Assembly (NCBI GenBank): GCA_017965475.1
Contig: JAGCPV010000064.1
Coordinates: 1 to 32,934 of the forward strand
Source: Prevotella sp.
Lineage (GTDB): Bacteria; Bacteroidota; Bacteroidia; Bacteroidales; Bacteroidaceae
Length of the DNA stretch: 32,934 nucleotides
Reading direction: 5' to 3'
Part shown: piece by piece, positions 8,301 through 15,941 of the stretch
Layout of the letters: the number at the start of each line of letters is the position of its first letter
Position numbering within the stretch: position 1 is the stretch's first letter
Notes under the pieces: model-generated
The model's database searches: none
What the model was told of the DNA's origin: nothing
Seen by the model: the letters and a program-made list of their open reading frames with translations, nothing else
Program-made: the position numbers and the translations under genes

Positions 8301-9841
8301 CCCATCATGACATCTACAGTATCGAGGACCTGGCCCAGCTGATCTTCGACCTGAAGAACGTGAACCCGAAAGCGGCCGTCAGTGTGAAACTCGTCGCCGA
8401 GAGTGGTGTGGGAACGATTGCCGCAGGCGTCGCCAAGGCCAAGGCAGACCTCATCATCATCAGCGGTGCTGAGGGTGGTACGGGCGCCTCGCCCGCCAGC
8501 AGTATGCGTTTCGCAGGTATCTCACCAGAGATCGGACTATCAGAGACACAGCAGACACTCGTCCGCAACGGTCTTCGCAGCAATGTTCGTCTGCAGGTCG
8601 ATGGACAGATCAAGACAGGTCGAGACATCGTACTGATGGCACTGCTCGGCGCTGAGGAGTTTGGTTTCGGTACAGCAGCACTCATCGTACTCGGCTGTGT
8701 GATGATGCGTAAATGCAACCTGAACACCTGTCCGATGGGTGTAGCTACGCAGAACGCAGAACTAAGAAAGCACTTCGTAGGAAGATACGAATATCTCGTC
8801 AACTACTTCACATTCCTCGCCCAAGAGGTGCGCGAGTATCTGGCTGAGATGGGATTCAAGAGCCTCAACGACATCGTGGGTCGTACGGACCTCATCGAGA
8901 CGGGTGCATCCGTACTCGACTTCGACAGACTGCTGAATAAGGAAGATGGTACGCTCCACTTCACAGGCGACATGACGAAACCCGCCGTGCCACTGGGTAT
9001 GCAGGGCACTATCCTCGACCAACAGATGATCGAGGCCGCAGGGAAAGCCATCGACCAACAGAAAGAAGTATCGCTCGACTATGCCATCAAGAATACAGAC
9101 CGTGCCGTAGGAACGATGCTGTCCGGTACGGTGGCAGCGAAATACGGTCTGGCAGGTCTGCCCGACGACACCATCAACGTGAAGTTCAAAGGTTCGGCTG
9201 GTCAGTCGTTCGGTGCTTTCCTCGCCCATGGCATCAACTTCAAACTCGAAGGTGAGACCAACGACTACTTCGCCAAGGGCCTCAGTGGTGGACGTATCGC
9301 TATCCTGCCACCCACGCGTTCGAACTTCAAGGCCGAGGACAATATCATCGCCGGAAACACGGGCCTCTACGGTGCCACCAGTGGTGAACTCTATATCAAC
9401 GGTAAGGTAGGTGAGCGCTTCGGTGTACGTAACTCGGGTGCCATCGCCGTCATCGAGGGTGCCGGTGATCACTGTTGTGAATATATGACAGGCGGTCGTG
9501 TCGTGGTGCTCGGCAAGACGGGGCGTAACTTCGCAGCCGGTATGAGTGGTGGTGTGGCCTATGTCTATGACAAAGACCATACGTTCGACTACTTCTGTAA
9601 CATGGACATGGTGGAACTGGGACTTGTCGAGGACAGTGTCTCGCGTAAGGAACTGCTCGAACTCATCCGTCAGCACTACCTCCACACGGGTTCGGCCCTC
9701 GCAGGACGTATGCTCGATGACTGGCAGCGCTACGTGGAAGACTTCATCCAAGTCGTGCCTATCGAATACAAGCGTGTCTTACAGGAGGAGCAGATGAAAA
9801 AGCTCCGCGAGAAGATCGCCGATATGCAAAGAGAGTATTAA
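5357..9841 (+). CDS. gltB: Glutamate synthase (GOGAT), large subunit
   Basis: A 1494-residue alpha subunit that hydrolyses glutamine and transfers the ammonia to 2-oxoglutarate, giving two glutamates. Domains in order: class II glutamine amidotransferase with the nucleophile Cys23 (HDACGVG) exposed after removal of a 22-residue propeptide; a central linker domain (about 480-770); the FMN-binding synthase barrel (about 830-1230); and the C-terminal GxGxG beta-helix (about 1270-1460). The [3Fe-4S] ligands are Cys1114, Cys1120 and Cys1125 in CVMMRKCNLNTC. It is followed after 21 bp by gltD. Its promoter carries the two upstream boxes and core elements shared with glnN, consistent with joint control of the GS-GOGAT cycle. 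ATG 5357 is preceded by AAGGATA. Confidence 0.98.
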   Translation: MTKSKQTQTEKGLYQSTYEHDACGVGMIVNIHGNKSHELVDNALRVLENMRHRGAEVGKDGDGAGIMIQIPHEFILLQGIPVPEKGKYGTGLVFLPKEEKAQQEILSIMIEEIEREGLQLMHLRTVPTNPDCLGEAALGTEPDIKQVFVTGVSDDQVEAFPRTLYIIRKKIEKRVNHKDFYICSLSNTNMIYKGMLSSMQVRQYFPDLTNPYLTSGLALVHSRFSTNTFPTWSLAQPFRLLCHNGEINTIRGNRGWMQARESVLSSEALGEAKAISPIVQPGMSDSASLDNVLEFFVMSGLSLPHAMSVLVPESFNDKNPISEDLKAFYEYHSILMEPWDGPAALLFSDGRFAGGMLDRNGLRPARYTITKNDTMIVASEVGVMDFDPTEIAEKGRLQPGKILLIDTKEGKIYYDGEIKQQLANEHPYRQWLSTNRIQLEKLKSGRHVENGVSDLLKKEVMFGYGAEDIDATIVPMAVNGQEPTASMGNDTPLAVLSDKPQTFFNYFRQQFAQVTNPAIDSIREELVMSLTEYIGRVGTGILNPDETNCKMVRLPHPILNNTQLDILCNIRYKGFNTIKLPTLFDGAKGGDGLREALDALCHQAEKSVDEGYNYIILSDRDVDAEHVAIPSLLAVSAVHHYLISVGKRVQTALIVESGEIRETMHAALLLGYGASALCPYMTFAILDNLVKQHKIQEDYATAEANYIKAVKKGLFKIMAKMGISTIRSYRGAKIFESIGLSENLLKTYFGTEVSTIGGIGLDKIASDAIAMHQAAFAHNNTDTTFLPNLGQFHWRKDGIKHAWNPETIATLQLATRTGNYEKFKQFSKLVDAKEKPIFIRDFMGWKKNPISIDEVEPVENIVKHFVAGAMSFGALSKEAHEAICLAMNKLGARSNTGEGGEDSERFHSTFDGISLSSKTKQVASGRFGVTVEYLVNAEEIQIKVAQGAKPGEGGQLPGFKVNEVIAKTRHSIPGISLISPPPHHDIYSIEDLAQLIFDLKNVNPKAAVSVKLVAESGVGTIAAGVAKAKADLIIISGAEGGTGASPASSMRFAGISPEIGLSETQQTLVRNGLRSNVRLQVDGQIKTGRDIVLMALLGAEEFGFGTAALIVLGCVMMRKCNLNTCPMGVATQNAELRKHFVGRYEYLVNYFTFLAQEVREYLAEMGFKSLNDIVGRTDLIETGASVLDFDRLLNKEDGTLHFTGDMTKPAVPLGMQGTILDQQMIEAAGKAIDQQKEVSLDYAIKNTDRAVGTMLSGTVAAKYGLAGLPDDTINVKFKGSAGQSFGAFLAHGINFKLEGETNDYFAKGLSGGRIAILPPTRSNFKAEDNIIAGNTGLYGATSGELYINGKVGERFGVRNSGAIAVIEGAGDHCCEYMTGGRVVVLGKTGRNFAAGMSGGVAYVYDKDHTFDYFCNMDMVELGLVEDSVSRKELLELIRQHYLHTGSALAGRMLDDWQRYVEDFIQVVPIEYKRVLQEEQMKKLREKIADMQREY

Positions 9842-9862
9842 AACTTCAAACAGCAAAAGATT

Positions 9863-11227
9863 ATGGGAAATCCGAAAGCATTTTTAGAGATACACCGCCA
9901 AGAGGCGGGATACCGTCCGATTCACGATAGAATCCACGATTTCGGCGAGGTGGAGCAGACGCTCAGCACCCGCGAACGTAAGCTGCAGGCAAGTCGCTGC
10001 ATGGACTGTGGCGTTCCTTTCTGTCACTGGGCTTGTCCGCTGGGCAACAAAGCACCAGAGTGGAACGATGCGCTATTCAAAGGCGACTGGGAGTTAGCCT
10101 ATCAGCTGCTCACCAGCACGAACCCCTTCCCCGAGTTCACGGGTCGTATCTGTCCTGCCCTCTGCGAGAAGGCCTGTGTGCTGAACCGCTATAACCATGA
10201 GCCCACCACAAACCGCGAGGATGAGGCCTCCATCATCGAAGCCGCCTTCCGCGAGGGTTACATCCAACCGCACATCCCCGAGCGCAACGGCAAGAAGGTG
10301 GCAGTGATTGGTGCCGGTCCTGCCGGACTGGCAGCAGCCAACGACCTGAACCAGATGGGCTATACGGTCACGGTCTTTGAGAAGAACGAGGCTGCAGGTG
10401 GTCTGCTCCGCTACGGCATCCCCAACTTCAAACTGAACAAGACCATCATCGACCGTCGTCTGAGACTGATGGAGGAAGAGGGTATCACATTCAAGTACGG
10501 CGAGGCCGTCGATCTGGATCACCTAGCAGAACCAGATAAGTTAGCGGGACAAGGATTTGACGCTTACGTCATCTCCACCGGCACCCCAACCGCCAGAGAC
10601 TTGAAAGCTCCTGGTCGCGAATTGAAGGGTGTTCACTTTGCCCTCGAACTGCTGAGTCAGCAGAACCGCGTTCTCGCTGGCATTGAATTCTCTAAGGACG
10701 AGCGTATCACTGCCAAGGGCAAGGACGTGCTGGTCATCGGTGGTGGCGACACAGGTAGTGACTGCATCGGTACGGCCCACCGTCAGGGTTGCAAGAGCGT
10801 CACTCAGATAGAGATCATGCCCAAGCCTGTCGAGGGGCCTGAAGATCCGCAGAACCCCTGGCCGAACTGGCCCCGCACGCTTAAGACCACCTCGTCGCAC
10901 GAGGAGGGCTGTACCCGCCGCTGGAACATCAACACGCTGGAGTTCCTGGGTGAAAATGGTAAACTGACAGGTGTCAAGGTACAGGAGATCGACTGGAAAC
11001 CCAACCCTGAAGGTGGTCGTCCGATCATGGTCGAGAAGGGTAAGCCAGAGATCATCAAGGCTGAACTCGTACTCCTCGCCATGGGATTCCTCAAGCCAGA
11101 GCATCCAGAGTATCCCAAGAACGTCTTCGTATGCGGTGATGCCGCCAACGGCGCATCCCTCGTGGTACGTGCCATGGCCTCTGGCAAACAGGCAGCCCAG
11201 AACGTGAACACCTTCCTTTCGAAGTAA
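9863..11227 (+). CDS. gltD: Glutamate synthase, small (NADPH-oxidising) subunit
   Basis: The 454-residue beta subunit supplies electrons from NAD(P)H to GltB. The N-terminal iron-sulfur cysteines are Cys46, 49, 54 and 58 (CMDCGVPFCHWAC) and Cys97, 101 and 105 (CPALCEKAC). The FAD-binding GAGPAG motif is at 150-155, and the nucleotide-binding GGGDTG is at 293-298. The C-terminal VFVCGDAANGASLVVRAMASG is the second FAD contact. Length and layout are normal. It lies 21 bp after gltB, clearly the same operon, and is followed by a terminator. Confidence 0.98.
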   Translation: MGNPKAFLEIHRQEAGYRPIHDRIHDFGEVEQTLSTRERKLQASRCMDCGVPFCHWACPLGNKAPEWNDALFKGDWELAYQLLTSTNPFPEFTGRICPALCEKACVLNRYNHEPTTNREDEASIIEAAFREGYIQPHIPERNGKKVAVIGAGPAGLAAANDLNQMGYTVTVFEKNEAAGGLLRYGIPNFKLNKTIIDRRLRLMEEEGITFKYGEAVDLDHLAEPDKLAGQGFDAYVISTGTPTARDLKAPGRELKGVHFALELLSQQNRVLAGIEFSKDERITAKGKDVLVIGGGDTGSDCIGTAHRQGCKSVTQIEIMPKPVEGPEDPQNPWPNWPRTLKTTSSHEEGCTRRWNINTLEFLGENGKLTGVKVQEIDWKPNPEGGRPIMVEKGKPEIIKAELVLLAMGFLKPEHPEYPKNVFVCGDAANGASLVVRAMASGKQAAQNVNTFLSK

Positions 11228-11250
11228 GTACCGTTTTTCCAAAATAATGC

Positions 11251-11291
11251 AAAATCTTTCTCGCAGATGGTCTCCGTCTGCGAGATTTTTT
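11251..11291 (+). terminator. Intrinsic terminator after gltD
   Basis: The stem CTCGCAGA (11260-11267)/TCTGCGAG (11277-11284) has a nine-base loop and is followed by ATTTTTT. Flanking AAAATCT and AGATTTT add pairing. It ends the gltB-gltD transcript 24 bp after the gltD stop. Confidence 0.85.
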
Positions 11292-11292
11292 G

Positions 11293-11300
11293 TACTTTTG
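11293..11300 (+). promoter_or_regulatory. Possible -7 element for the radical-SAM/DUF4130 pair
   Basis: TACTTTTG begins right after the terminator T run and 31 bp before the ATG at 11324. No TTTG is seen at the usual -33 distance, which instead falls inside the terminator stem. Confidence 0.45.
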
Positions 11301-11323
11301 CGGAAAGAACCAAGATTACCCTG

Positions 11324-12613
11324 ATGCTGACGGAAAAGACAATGGAACGGCTGCGGATACTCACCGAATCGGCGAAGTACGATGTATCGTGTTCGTCGAG
11401 CGGCACCGTGCGTTCCGGTAAGAAAGGGATGGTAGGCAACACCGTTGGCGGCATGGGCATCTGCCACTCGTTTGCCGACGACGGACGTTGTATCTCACTG
11501 CTGAAGGTGATGCTGACGAACTACTGTAAGTACGACTGTGCCTATTGTATCAACCGCCGCTCGAACGATATCCCTCGCGCCACATTGGCTGTCTCGGAAC
11601 TGGAGGAGATCGTGATGGAGTTCTATCGTCGTAACTACATCGAGGGTCTGTTCCTGTCGAGCGGTGTGGTGAGGAATCCCGACTATACCATGGAACGGCT
11701 GACTGCCATTGTACGTGACTTACGGACAGTGCACCGCTTCAATGGCTATATTCACCTGAAGACCATTCCTGGGGCCTCACAGGAACTGCTTCAGGAGGCT
11801 GGGCGATATGCCGACCGTATGAGTGTGAACATCGAAATCCCCAAGGAGGAGTCGTTGAAAGCTCTGGCACCAGAAAAGGATCACAAGAGCGTGTTCCTGC
11901 CGATGTCACAGATCCAACAGGGAGTCTTGGAGAACAAGGAGGACAGGAAGAAGTTCCGACATGCTCCGCGTTTTGTGCCAGCAGGACAATCGACACAGAT
12001 GATCGTAGGTGCAACGAAGGAAAGCGACCTCGACATTCTGAAGATGTCGTCAGCGATGTATCAGCAACCCACCATGCGACGCGTCTATTACTCTGGCTAT
12101 GTCAGCGTGAACACCTACGACCCCCGTCTGCCCGTATTGAAACAGCCACCACTGGTGCGCGAAAACCGTCTGTATCAGGCCGACTGGCTGATGCGTTTCT
12201 ACCAATTCAGTGTCGATGAGATCGTGGATGATGCCCACGCGCATCTCGATCTGGATGTGGATCCCAAACTCGGCTGGGCCCTGCGGCATCCAGAGTTCTT
12301 CCCCGTGGATATCAACAGTGCCCCCTACGAGCATATCCTCCGTGTGCCAGGCATCGGCGTGAAGTCCGCCATCCTCATCGTGAACTCACGCCGTTTCAAC
12401 CGGATCACCTCCTACCACCTGAAGAAAATGGGGGTGGTGATGAAGAAGGCCAAATACTTCATCACCTGCGGTGAACTCACCTCGGCGTTCTCACAACCCA
12501 TCATCGGCATCAACGAACTGCGCCCAGAGCGTCTTCGTCCTCTGCTTCTCTCGAAGACCCAGCAGAAACGGGCGGCTGAGGAACAACAACTGACACTCGA
12601 TTTCAAGGAATGA
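11324..12613 (+). CDS. Radical SAM protein, putative DNA modification/repair (TIGR03916-like)
   Basis: A 429-residue radical S-adenosylmethionine protein. The [4Fe-4S] cluster motif is Cys68-X3-Cys72-X2-Cys75 (CKYDCAYC). The early YDVSCSSSGTVRSGKKG and MGICHSFADDGRCISLLK segments are typical of the family of putative DNA modification/repair radical SAM proteins. A helix-hairpin-helix DNA-binding motif (RVPGIGVKSAILIVNSRR) starts at about residue 340. It overlaps the next gene by four bases (ATGA), the usual arrangement for this pair. The frame could begin upstream at 11267, but that lies inside the gltD terminator, so ATG 11324 was chosen; ATG 11342 is an alternative. The reaction is not known for the family. 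It is probably unrelated to the flanking nitrogen genes. Confidence 0.88.
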   Translation: MLTEKTMERLRILTESAKYDVSCSSSGTVRSGKKGMVGNTVGGMGICHSFADDGRCISLLKVMLTNYCKYDCAYCINRRSNDIPRATLAVSELEEIVMEFYRRNYIEGLFLSSGVVRNPDYTMERLTAIVRDLRTVHRFNGYIHLKTIPGASQELLQEAGRYADRMSVNIEIPKEESLKALAPEKDHKSVFLPMSQIQQGVLENKEDRKKFRHAPRFVPAGQSTQMIVGATKESDLDILKMSSAMYQQPTMRRVYYSGYVSVNTYDPRLPVLKQPPLVRENRLYQADWLMRFYQFSVDEIVDDAHAHLDLDVDPKLGWALRHPEFFPVDINSAPYEHILRVPGIGVKSAILIVNSRRFNRITSYHLKKMGVVMKKAKYFITCGELTSAFSQPIIGINELRPERLRPLLLSKTQQKRAAEEQQLTLDFKE

Positions 12614-13419
12614 CTGTCTATACCTTCGACAACACCCTCGACGGACTGTTAACGGCCGTGTTCGACAGTTTTGCACTACATCAGCAGGATGTGACATTAC
12701 TGGCGGAAGGGGAGCAATTGCCCCTGTTTGCCGACGAGCCACATCTCGTGGTGACCGACGGTGAAAAGGCAGCACGTGTCTGGAAAGGACTGGAAAAGCA
12801 TCTATCAGTAAGCGGACTCAGAGTGATCACCGTTAGTTGGCTTTCGGAAGAACGTACGCTCCATCAACCGCTCTTCAATTATATATGTAAGGTGTTCCGA
12901 CAGCCGACAGGAGCCCCCAGCATCGAAAGCAACGCCTCTGATGAGGATGTGCTGGCCGTACGCAACACCTGTCGCCGCGTGCTCCACGAACAATTGCGTA
13001 TGAAACAGTTCATTCGTTTCCAGAAAGCGAAGGACGGCACTTACCTCGGCGTCGTCTCACCAGACCATAATGTGCTACCGCTGGTCATCGACCACTTTCA
13101 GGACCGTTTTGGCGACCAGCCCTGGCTGATATATGATGCCAAGAGGCACTACGGGTATTATTACACCCCAACCCCTCCCCATACAGGGGCGGGGAGTAGT
13201 CCCATCCGCATCACCTTCGAGGACGAGGCAGCCATCCCTTTCAATCTGGAGAACGGCAAACTCGATGCCAACCTGTTGAGCAGTGATGACCAGTTGCTAC
13301 AGGATCTCTGGCGCACCTATTTCAAGGCCATCTGTATCAAGGAACGGATGAATCCCCGTAAACAACTCAGCGACATGCCCCGTCGCTACTGGAGGTACAT
13401 GACGGAAAAGAACAAATAA
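12610..13419 (+). CDS. DUF4130 / TIGR03915-type DNA metabolism protein with an in-frame hairpin insertion
   Basis: The 269-residue partner of the preceding radical SAM gene starts at the ATGA overlap, so translation is probably coupled. Family features seen are VYTFDNTLDGLLTAVFDSF at the N-terminus, WLIYDAKRHYGYYY at about 174-187, and ERMNPRKQLSDMPRRYWRYMTE at the C-terminus (DUF4130). The family is linked to DNA repair only by association with uracil-DNA glycosylase-like and radical SAM partners. One oddity stands out: after YGYYY the protein carries a Pro/Gly/Thr-rich stretch (TPTPPHTGAGSS), encoded by a C-rich/G-rich inverted repeat. I would expect only a short turn in homologues. The frame is kept, so the protein is probably still functional. 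Confidence 0.85.
   Translation: MTVYTFDNTLDGLLTAVFDSFALHQQDVTLLAEGEQLPLFADEPHLVVTDGEKAARVWKGLEKHLSVSGLRVITVSWLSEERTLHQPLFNYICKVFRQPTGAPSIESNASDEDVLAVRNTCRRVLHEQLRMKQFIRFQKAKDGTYLGVVSPDHNVLPLVIDHFQDRFGDQPWLIYDAKRHYGYYYTPTPPHTGAGSSPIRITFEDEAAIPFNLENGKLDANLLSSDDQLLQDLWRTYFKAICIKERMNPRKQLSDMPRRYWRYMTEKNK
13163..13204. repeat. REP-like GC-rich inverted repeat inside a coding sequence
   Basis: CCCCTCCCC (13172-13180), ATACA loop, GGGGCGGGG (13186-13194): nine paired positions with one mismatch, flanked by CACCCCAA and AGTAGTCCC. It resembles the short palindromic intergenic elements common in Bacteroidetes genomes. Here it sits in frame within the DUF4130-family gene. The limits are approximate. 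Confidence 0.6.
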
Positions 13420-13448
13420 TCAAAACACATGGAGATAGCCCCGATTTA

Positions 13449-13463
13449 CTTTTAAATCGTAAG
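13449..13463 (-). promoter_or_regulatory. glnN upstream box 1
   Basis: Read on the minus strand this is CTTACGATTTAAAAG, differing from the dapF/glnK box at one of 15 positions. Its centre (13456) is 101 bp before the glnN -7 element. Confidence 0.65.
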
Positions 13464-13480
13464 TAAACCACCATGCATCA

Positions 13481-13495
13481 CTTACAGATTGTTAC
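13481..13495 (+). promoter_or_regulatory. glnN upstream box 2
   Basis: CTTACAGATTGTTAC is centred at 13488, 69 bp before the -7 element and 32 bp from box 1. Both distances are the same as in gltB. Confidence 0.65.
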
Positions 13496-13537
13496 TTTTC
13501 AAGAAAAAGAAGGTAAATAATGTCGGAAACAGTCTTC

Positions 13538-13589
13538 TTTTGCTTCCAAAATGTCGTACCTTTGCATCAAATTCTAAGCAAAGTGTAAG
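13538..13589 (+). promoter_or_regulatory. glnN promoter core and downstream element
   Basis: The -7 box TACCTTTG is at 13557-13564 with AAAATGTCG directly before it and TTTTGCTTC further upstream, as in glnK. The TTTTG is 14 bp from the -7 box, shorter than the usual 19-21, and no TTTG occurs at the usual place. GCAAAGTGTAAG at 13578-13589 matches the gltB leader element in position and sequence. Confidence 0.7.
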
Positions 13590-13624
13590 TAAACAGGTAT
13601 AACAAACACAAAAAAGGATTGATT

Positions 13625-15841
13625 ATGGAAGCATTAAGATTTCAGGTTGTCGGTGAGGCTTTCAAGAAGAAGCCGCTCGACGTGAAAGCACCAAGTGAGA
13701 GACCTTACGAGTATTTTGGTAAGAAGGTCTTCAACCGTGAGAAAATGTACAAGTACCTGCCGAAGCAGGTCTATGAGAAGATGATCGACGTGATGGACAA
13801 TGGCGCACGTCTCGATCGTGACATCGCTGACGCTGTAGCCGCTGGTATGAAGCAGTGGGCTGTAGAGAACGGTGTCACCCACTATACACACTGGTTCCAG
13901 CCGTTGACGGAGGGCACCGCCGAGAAGCACGACTCCTTCATCGAGCACGACGGTAAGGGCGGTATGGTAGAAGAGTTCACTGGTAAGTTGCTCGTACAAC
14001 AGGAGCCTGATGCCTCTTCATTCCCCTCTGGCGGTATCCGTTCAACTTTCGAGGCACGTGGTTACTCAGCTTGGGATCCCACATCACCTGTGTTCATCAT
14101 TGACGATACGTTGTGTATTCCCACCGTCTTCATCTCTTATAGCGGTGAGGCACTCGACTATAAGGCTCCGTTGCTGCGCGCTCTGCATGCTGTGAACGTG
14201 GCTGCCGTTGATGTATGCCATTATTTCGATCCCGCCGTGAAGAAGGTGACTTCCAACCTCGGCTGGGAACAGGAGTATTTCCTCGTCGATGAGGGTCTTT
14301 ATGCCGCCCGTCCTGACCTGCTGTTGACAGGCCGTACGCTGATGGGTCACGACTCCGCCAAGAACCAGCAGATGGACGACCACTACTTTGGAAGTATTCC
14401 TGAGCGTGTCGCAGCTTTCATGCGTGACCTTGAGATCCAGGCTCTGGAACTCGGCGTTCCCTGTAAGACGCGTCATAACGAGGTGGCTCCCAACCAGTTT
14501 GAGCTCGCTCCTATCTTCGAGGAGACCAACCTGGCCGTTGACCATAACATGATGCTGATGTCACTGATGAAGAAGGTAGCCCGTAAACACGGTTTCCGCG
14601 TGCTGCTCCATGAGAAGCCCTTCGCAGGTATCAACGGTTCTGGTAAACACAACAACTGGAGTCTGAGTACCGATAATGGTATCCTGCTCCACGCCCCTGG
14701 CAAGACCCCGGAACAGAACCTCCGCTTCGCTACTTTCATTGTGGAGACGTTGATGGGTGTGTATAAACACAATGGTCTGTTGAAGGCCTCAATCATGAGT
14801 GCCACCAACGCCCACCGTCTGGGTGCCAACGAGGCACCTCCCGCCATCGTTTCATCGTTCCTGGGCAAACAGGTCAGTGAGTTACTCGACCATATCGAGA
14901 AGGCAGACAAGGACGACATCCTCGCCATCGCTGGCAAGCAGGGTCTGAAGATGGATATCCCTGAGATTCCTGAACTGCTGATTGATAATACCGACCGTAA
15001 CCGTACATCACCCTTCGCCTTCACTGGTAACCGTTTCGAGTTCCGTGCCGTCGGTTCTGAGGCCAACTGCGCCAGCGCTATGATTGCCCTGAACAGTGCC
15101 GTCGCCGAAGCACTGGTTGACTTTAAGAAGCGTGTGGATGCCCGTATCCCCGAGTTCGAGAAGAAACTGAAAGGAACAGGTCACTCTGCTACCTTCCATG
15201 CCATCATCGATGTGCTGCGTGAGGATATCAAGACCTGTAAGCCTATCCGCTTCGATGGCAACGGTTACAGTGACGAATGGGTTGTCGAGGCTGAGAAGCG
15301 TGGTCTGGATGTCGAGAAGTCTTGTCCGAAGATCTTCGAGCGTTACCTCGACAAGGAGAGCATCGAGATGTTCGAGAGTCTGGGCGTGATGACGAAGAAA
15401 GAGCTAGAGGCCCGCAACGAGGTGAAATGGGAGACCTACACGAAGAAGATTCAGATTGAGGCCCGCGTGCTGGGTGACCTGTCAATGAACCATATCATCC
15501 CCGTGGCTACCAGCTATCAGAGTCAGTTGCTGAAGAATGTGGAGAATATGTCTGCTATCTTCCCCGTCGATAAGGCTGAGAAACTCTCCGCCCGTAATAT
15601 CAAGATCATCGAGGAGATTGCTGAGCGCACCTCCGCTATTGAGAAGGGTGTAGAAGAACTCGTCAACGCCCGTAAACTCGCCAATAAGATCGAGGACGAG
15701 CACGAGAAGGCCATCGCCTATCACGACAAGGTGGAGCCCAAACTCGATGACATCCGTTATGAGATCGACAAGCTGGAGCTCATCGTCGATGATGCCCTCT
15801 GGCCACTGCCGAAGTATCGTGAACTACTGTTCATCCGATAA
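13625..15841 (+). CDS. glnN: Glutamine synthetase type III
   Basis: ATP-dependent amidation of glutamate by the large (738-residue) GSIII enzyme typical of Bacteroidetes; it forms a cytosolic oligomer. The metal/substrate motif NQFELAPIFEE begins at Asn290. The ATP-site segment KPFAGINGSGKHNNWS begins at Lys331. NRTSPFAFTGNRFEFRAVGS (about 460-479) is the conserved GS C-terminal motif. A long helical C-terminus (about 640-738), characteristic of GSIII, is present. The frame could open at a TTG six bases upstream, but ATG 13625 follows AAGGATTG. The promoter carries the same boxes as gltB. Two hairpins with T runs follow the gene. Confidence 0.97.
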   Translation: MEALRFQVVGEAFKKKPLDVKAPSERPYEYFGKKVFNREKMYKYLPKQVYEKMIDVMDNGARLDRDIADAVAAGMKQWAVENGVTHYTHWFQPLTEGTAEKHDSFIEHDGKGGMVEEFTGKLLVQQEPDASSFPSGGIRSTFEARGYSAWDPTSPVFIIDDTLCIPTVFISYSGEALDYKAPLLRALHAVNVAAVDVCHYFDPAVKKVTSNLGWEQEYFLVDEGLYAARPDLLLTGRTLMGHDSAKNQQMDDHYFGSIPERVAAFMRDLEIQALELGVPCKTRHNEVAPNQFELAPIFEETNLAVDHNMMLMSLMKKVARKHGFRVLLHEKPFAGINGSGKHNNWSLSTDNGILLHAPGKTPEQNLRFATFIVETLMGVYKHNGLLKASIMSATNAHRLGANEAPPAIVSSFLGKQVSELLDHIEKADKDDILAIAGKQGLKMDIPEIPELLIDNTDRNRTSPFAFTGNRFEFRAVGSEANCASAMIALNSAVAEALVDFKKRVDARIPEFEKKLKGTGHSATFHAIIDVLREDIKTCKPIRFDGNGYSDEWVVEAEKRGLDVEKSCPKIFERYLDKESIEMFESLGVMTKKELEARNEVKWETYTKKIQIEARVLGDLSMNHIIPVATSYQSQLLKNVENMSAIFPVDKAEKLSARNIKIIEEIAERTSAIEKGVEELVNARKLANKIEDEHEKAIAYHDKVEPKLDDIRYEIDKLELIVDDALWPLPKYRELLFIR

Positions 15842-15880
15842 TTCAAACGATTGTTTATCCGATAATTCAGACAATTCTTT
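15833..15880 (+). repeat. 24-bp tandem duplication across the glnN stop
   Basis: ATCCGATAATTCAAACGATT plus GTTT at 15833-15856 is repeated as ATCCGATAATTCAGACAATT plus CTTT at 15857-15880. The first copy contains the glnN stop codon, so the duplication makes part of the trailer hairpin. Confidence 0.7.
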
Positions 15881-15884
15881 TTTT
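15849..15884 (+). terminator. First glnN terminator
   Basis: GATTGT (15849-15854) pairs with ACAATT (15871-15876). An inner TTAT/ATAA stem lies between them, followed by seven T (15878-15884). Confidence 0.6.
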
Positions 15885-15903
15885 GGTTGTTTGAAGTTTG
15901 CGT

Positions 15904-15941
15904 GGGGATTTGACGCTGTGAAGCGTCAGGTCCCTCTTTTT
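15904..15941 (+). terminator. Second glnN terminator
   Basis: GGGGATTTGACGC (15904-15916) pairs with GCGTCAGGTCCCT (15923-15935) around a six-base loop, with G-U pairs. CTTTTT follows. The T run overlaps the stop codon of the convergent pnuC gene. Confidence 0.8.

Noticed and set aside
8762-9751. Long antisense open frame (329 codons) within gltB
   Set aside because: It runs opposite to the conserved FMN/GxGxG part of GltB. The translated product is rich in His, Thr and Val with no family features, and no promoter or ribosome site is present.
11267-11323. Upstream start for the radical SAM gene
   Set aside because: The extra 19 codons lie inside the gltD terminator and possible -7 element.
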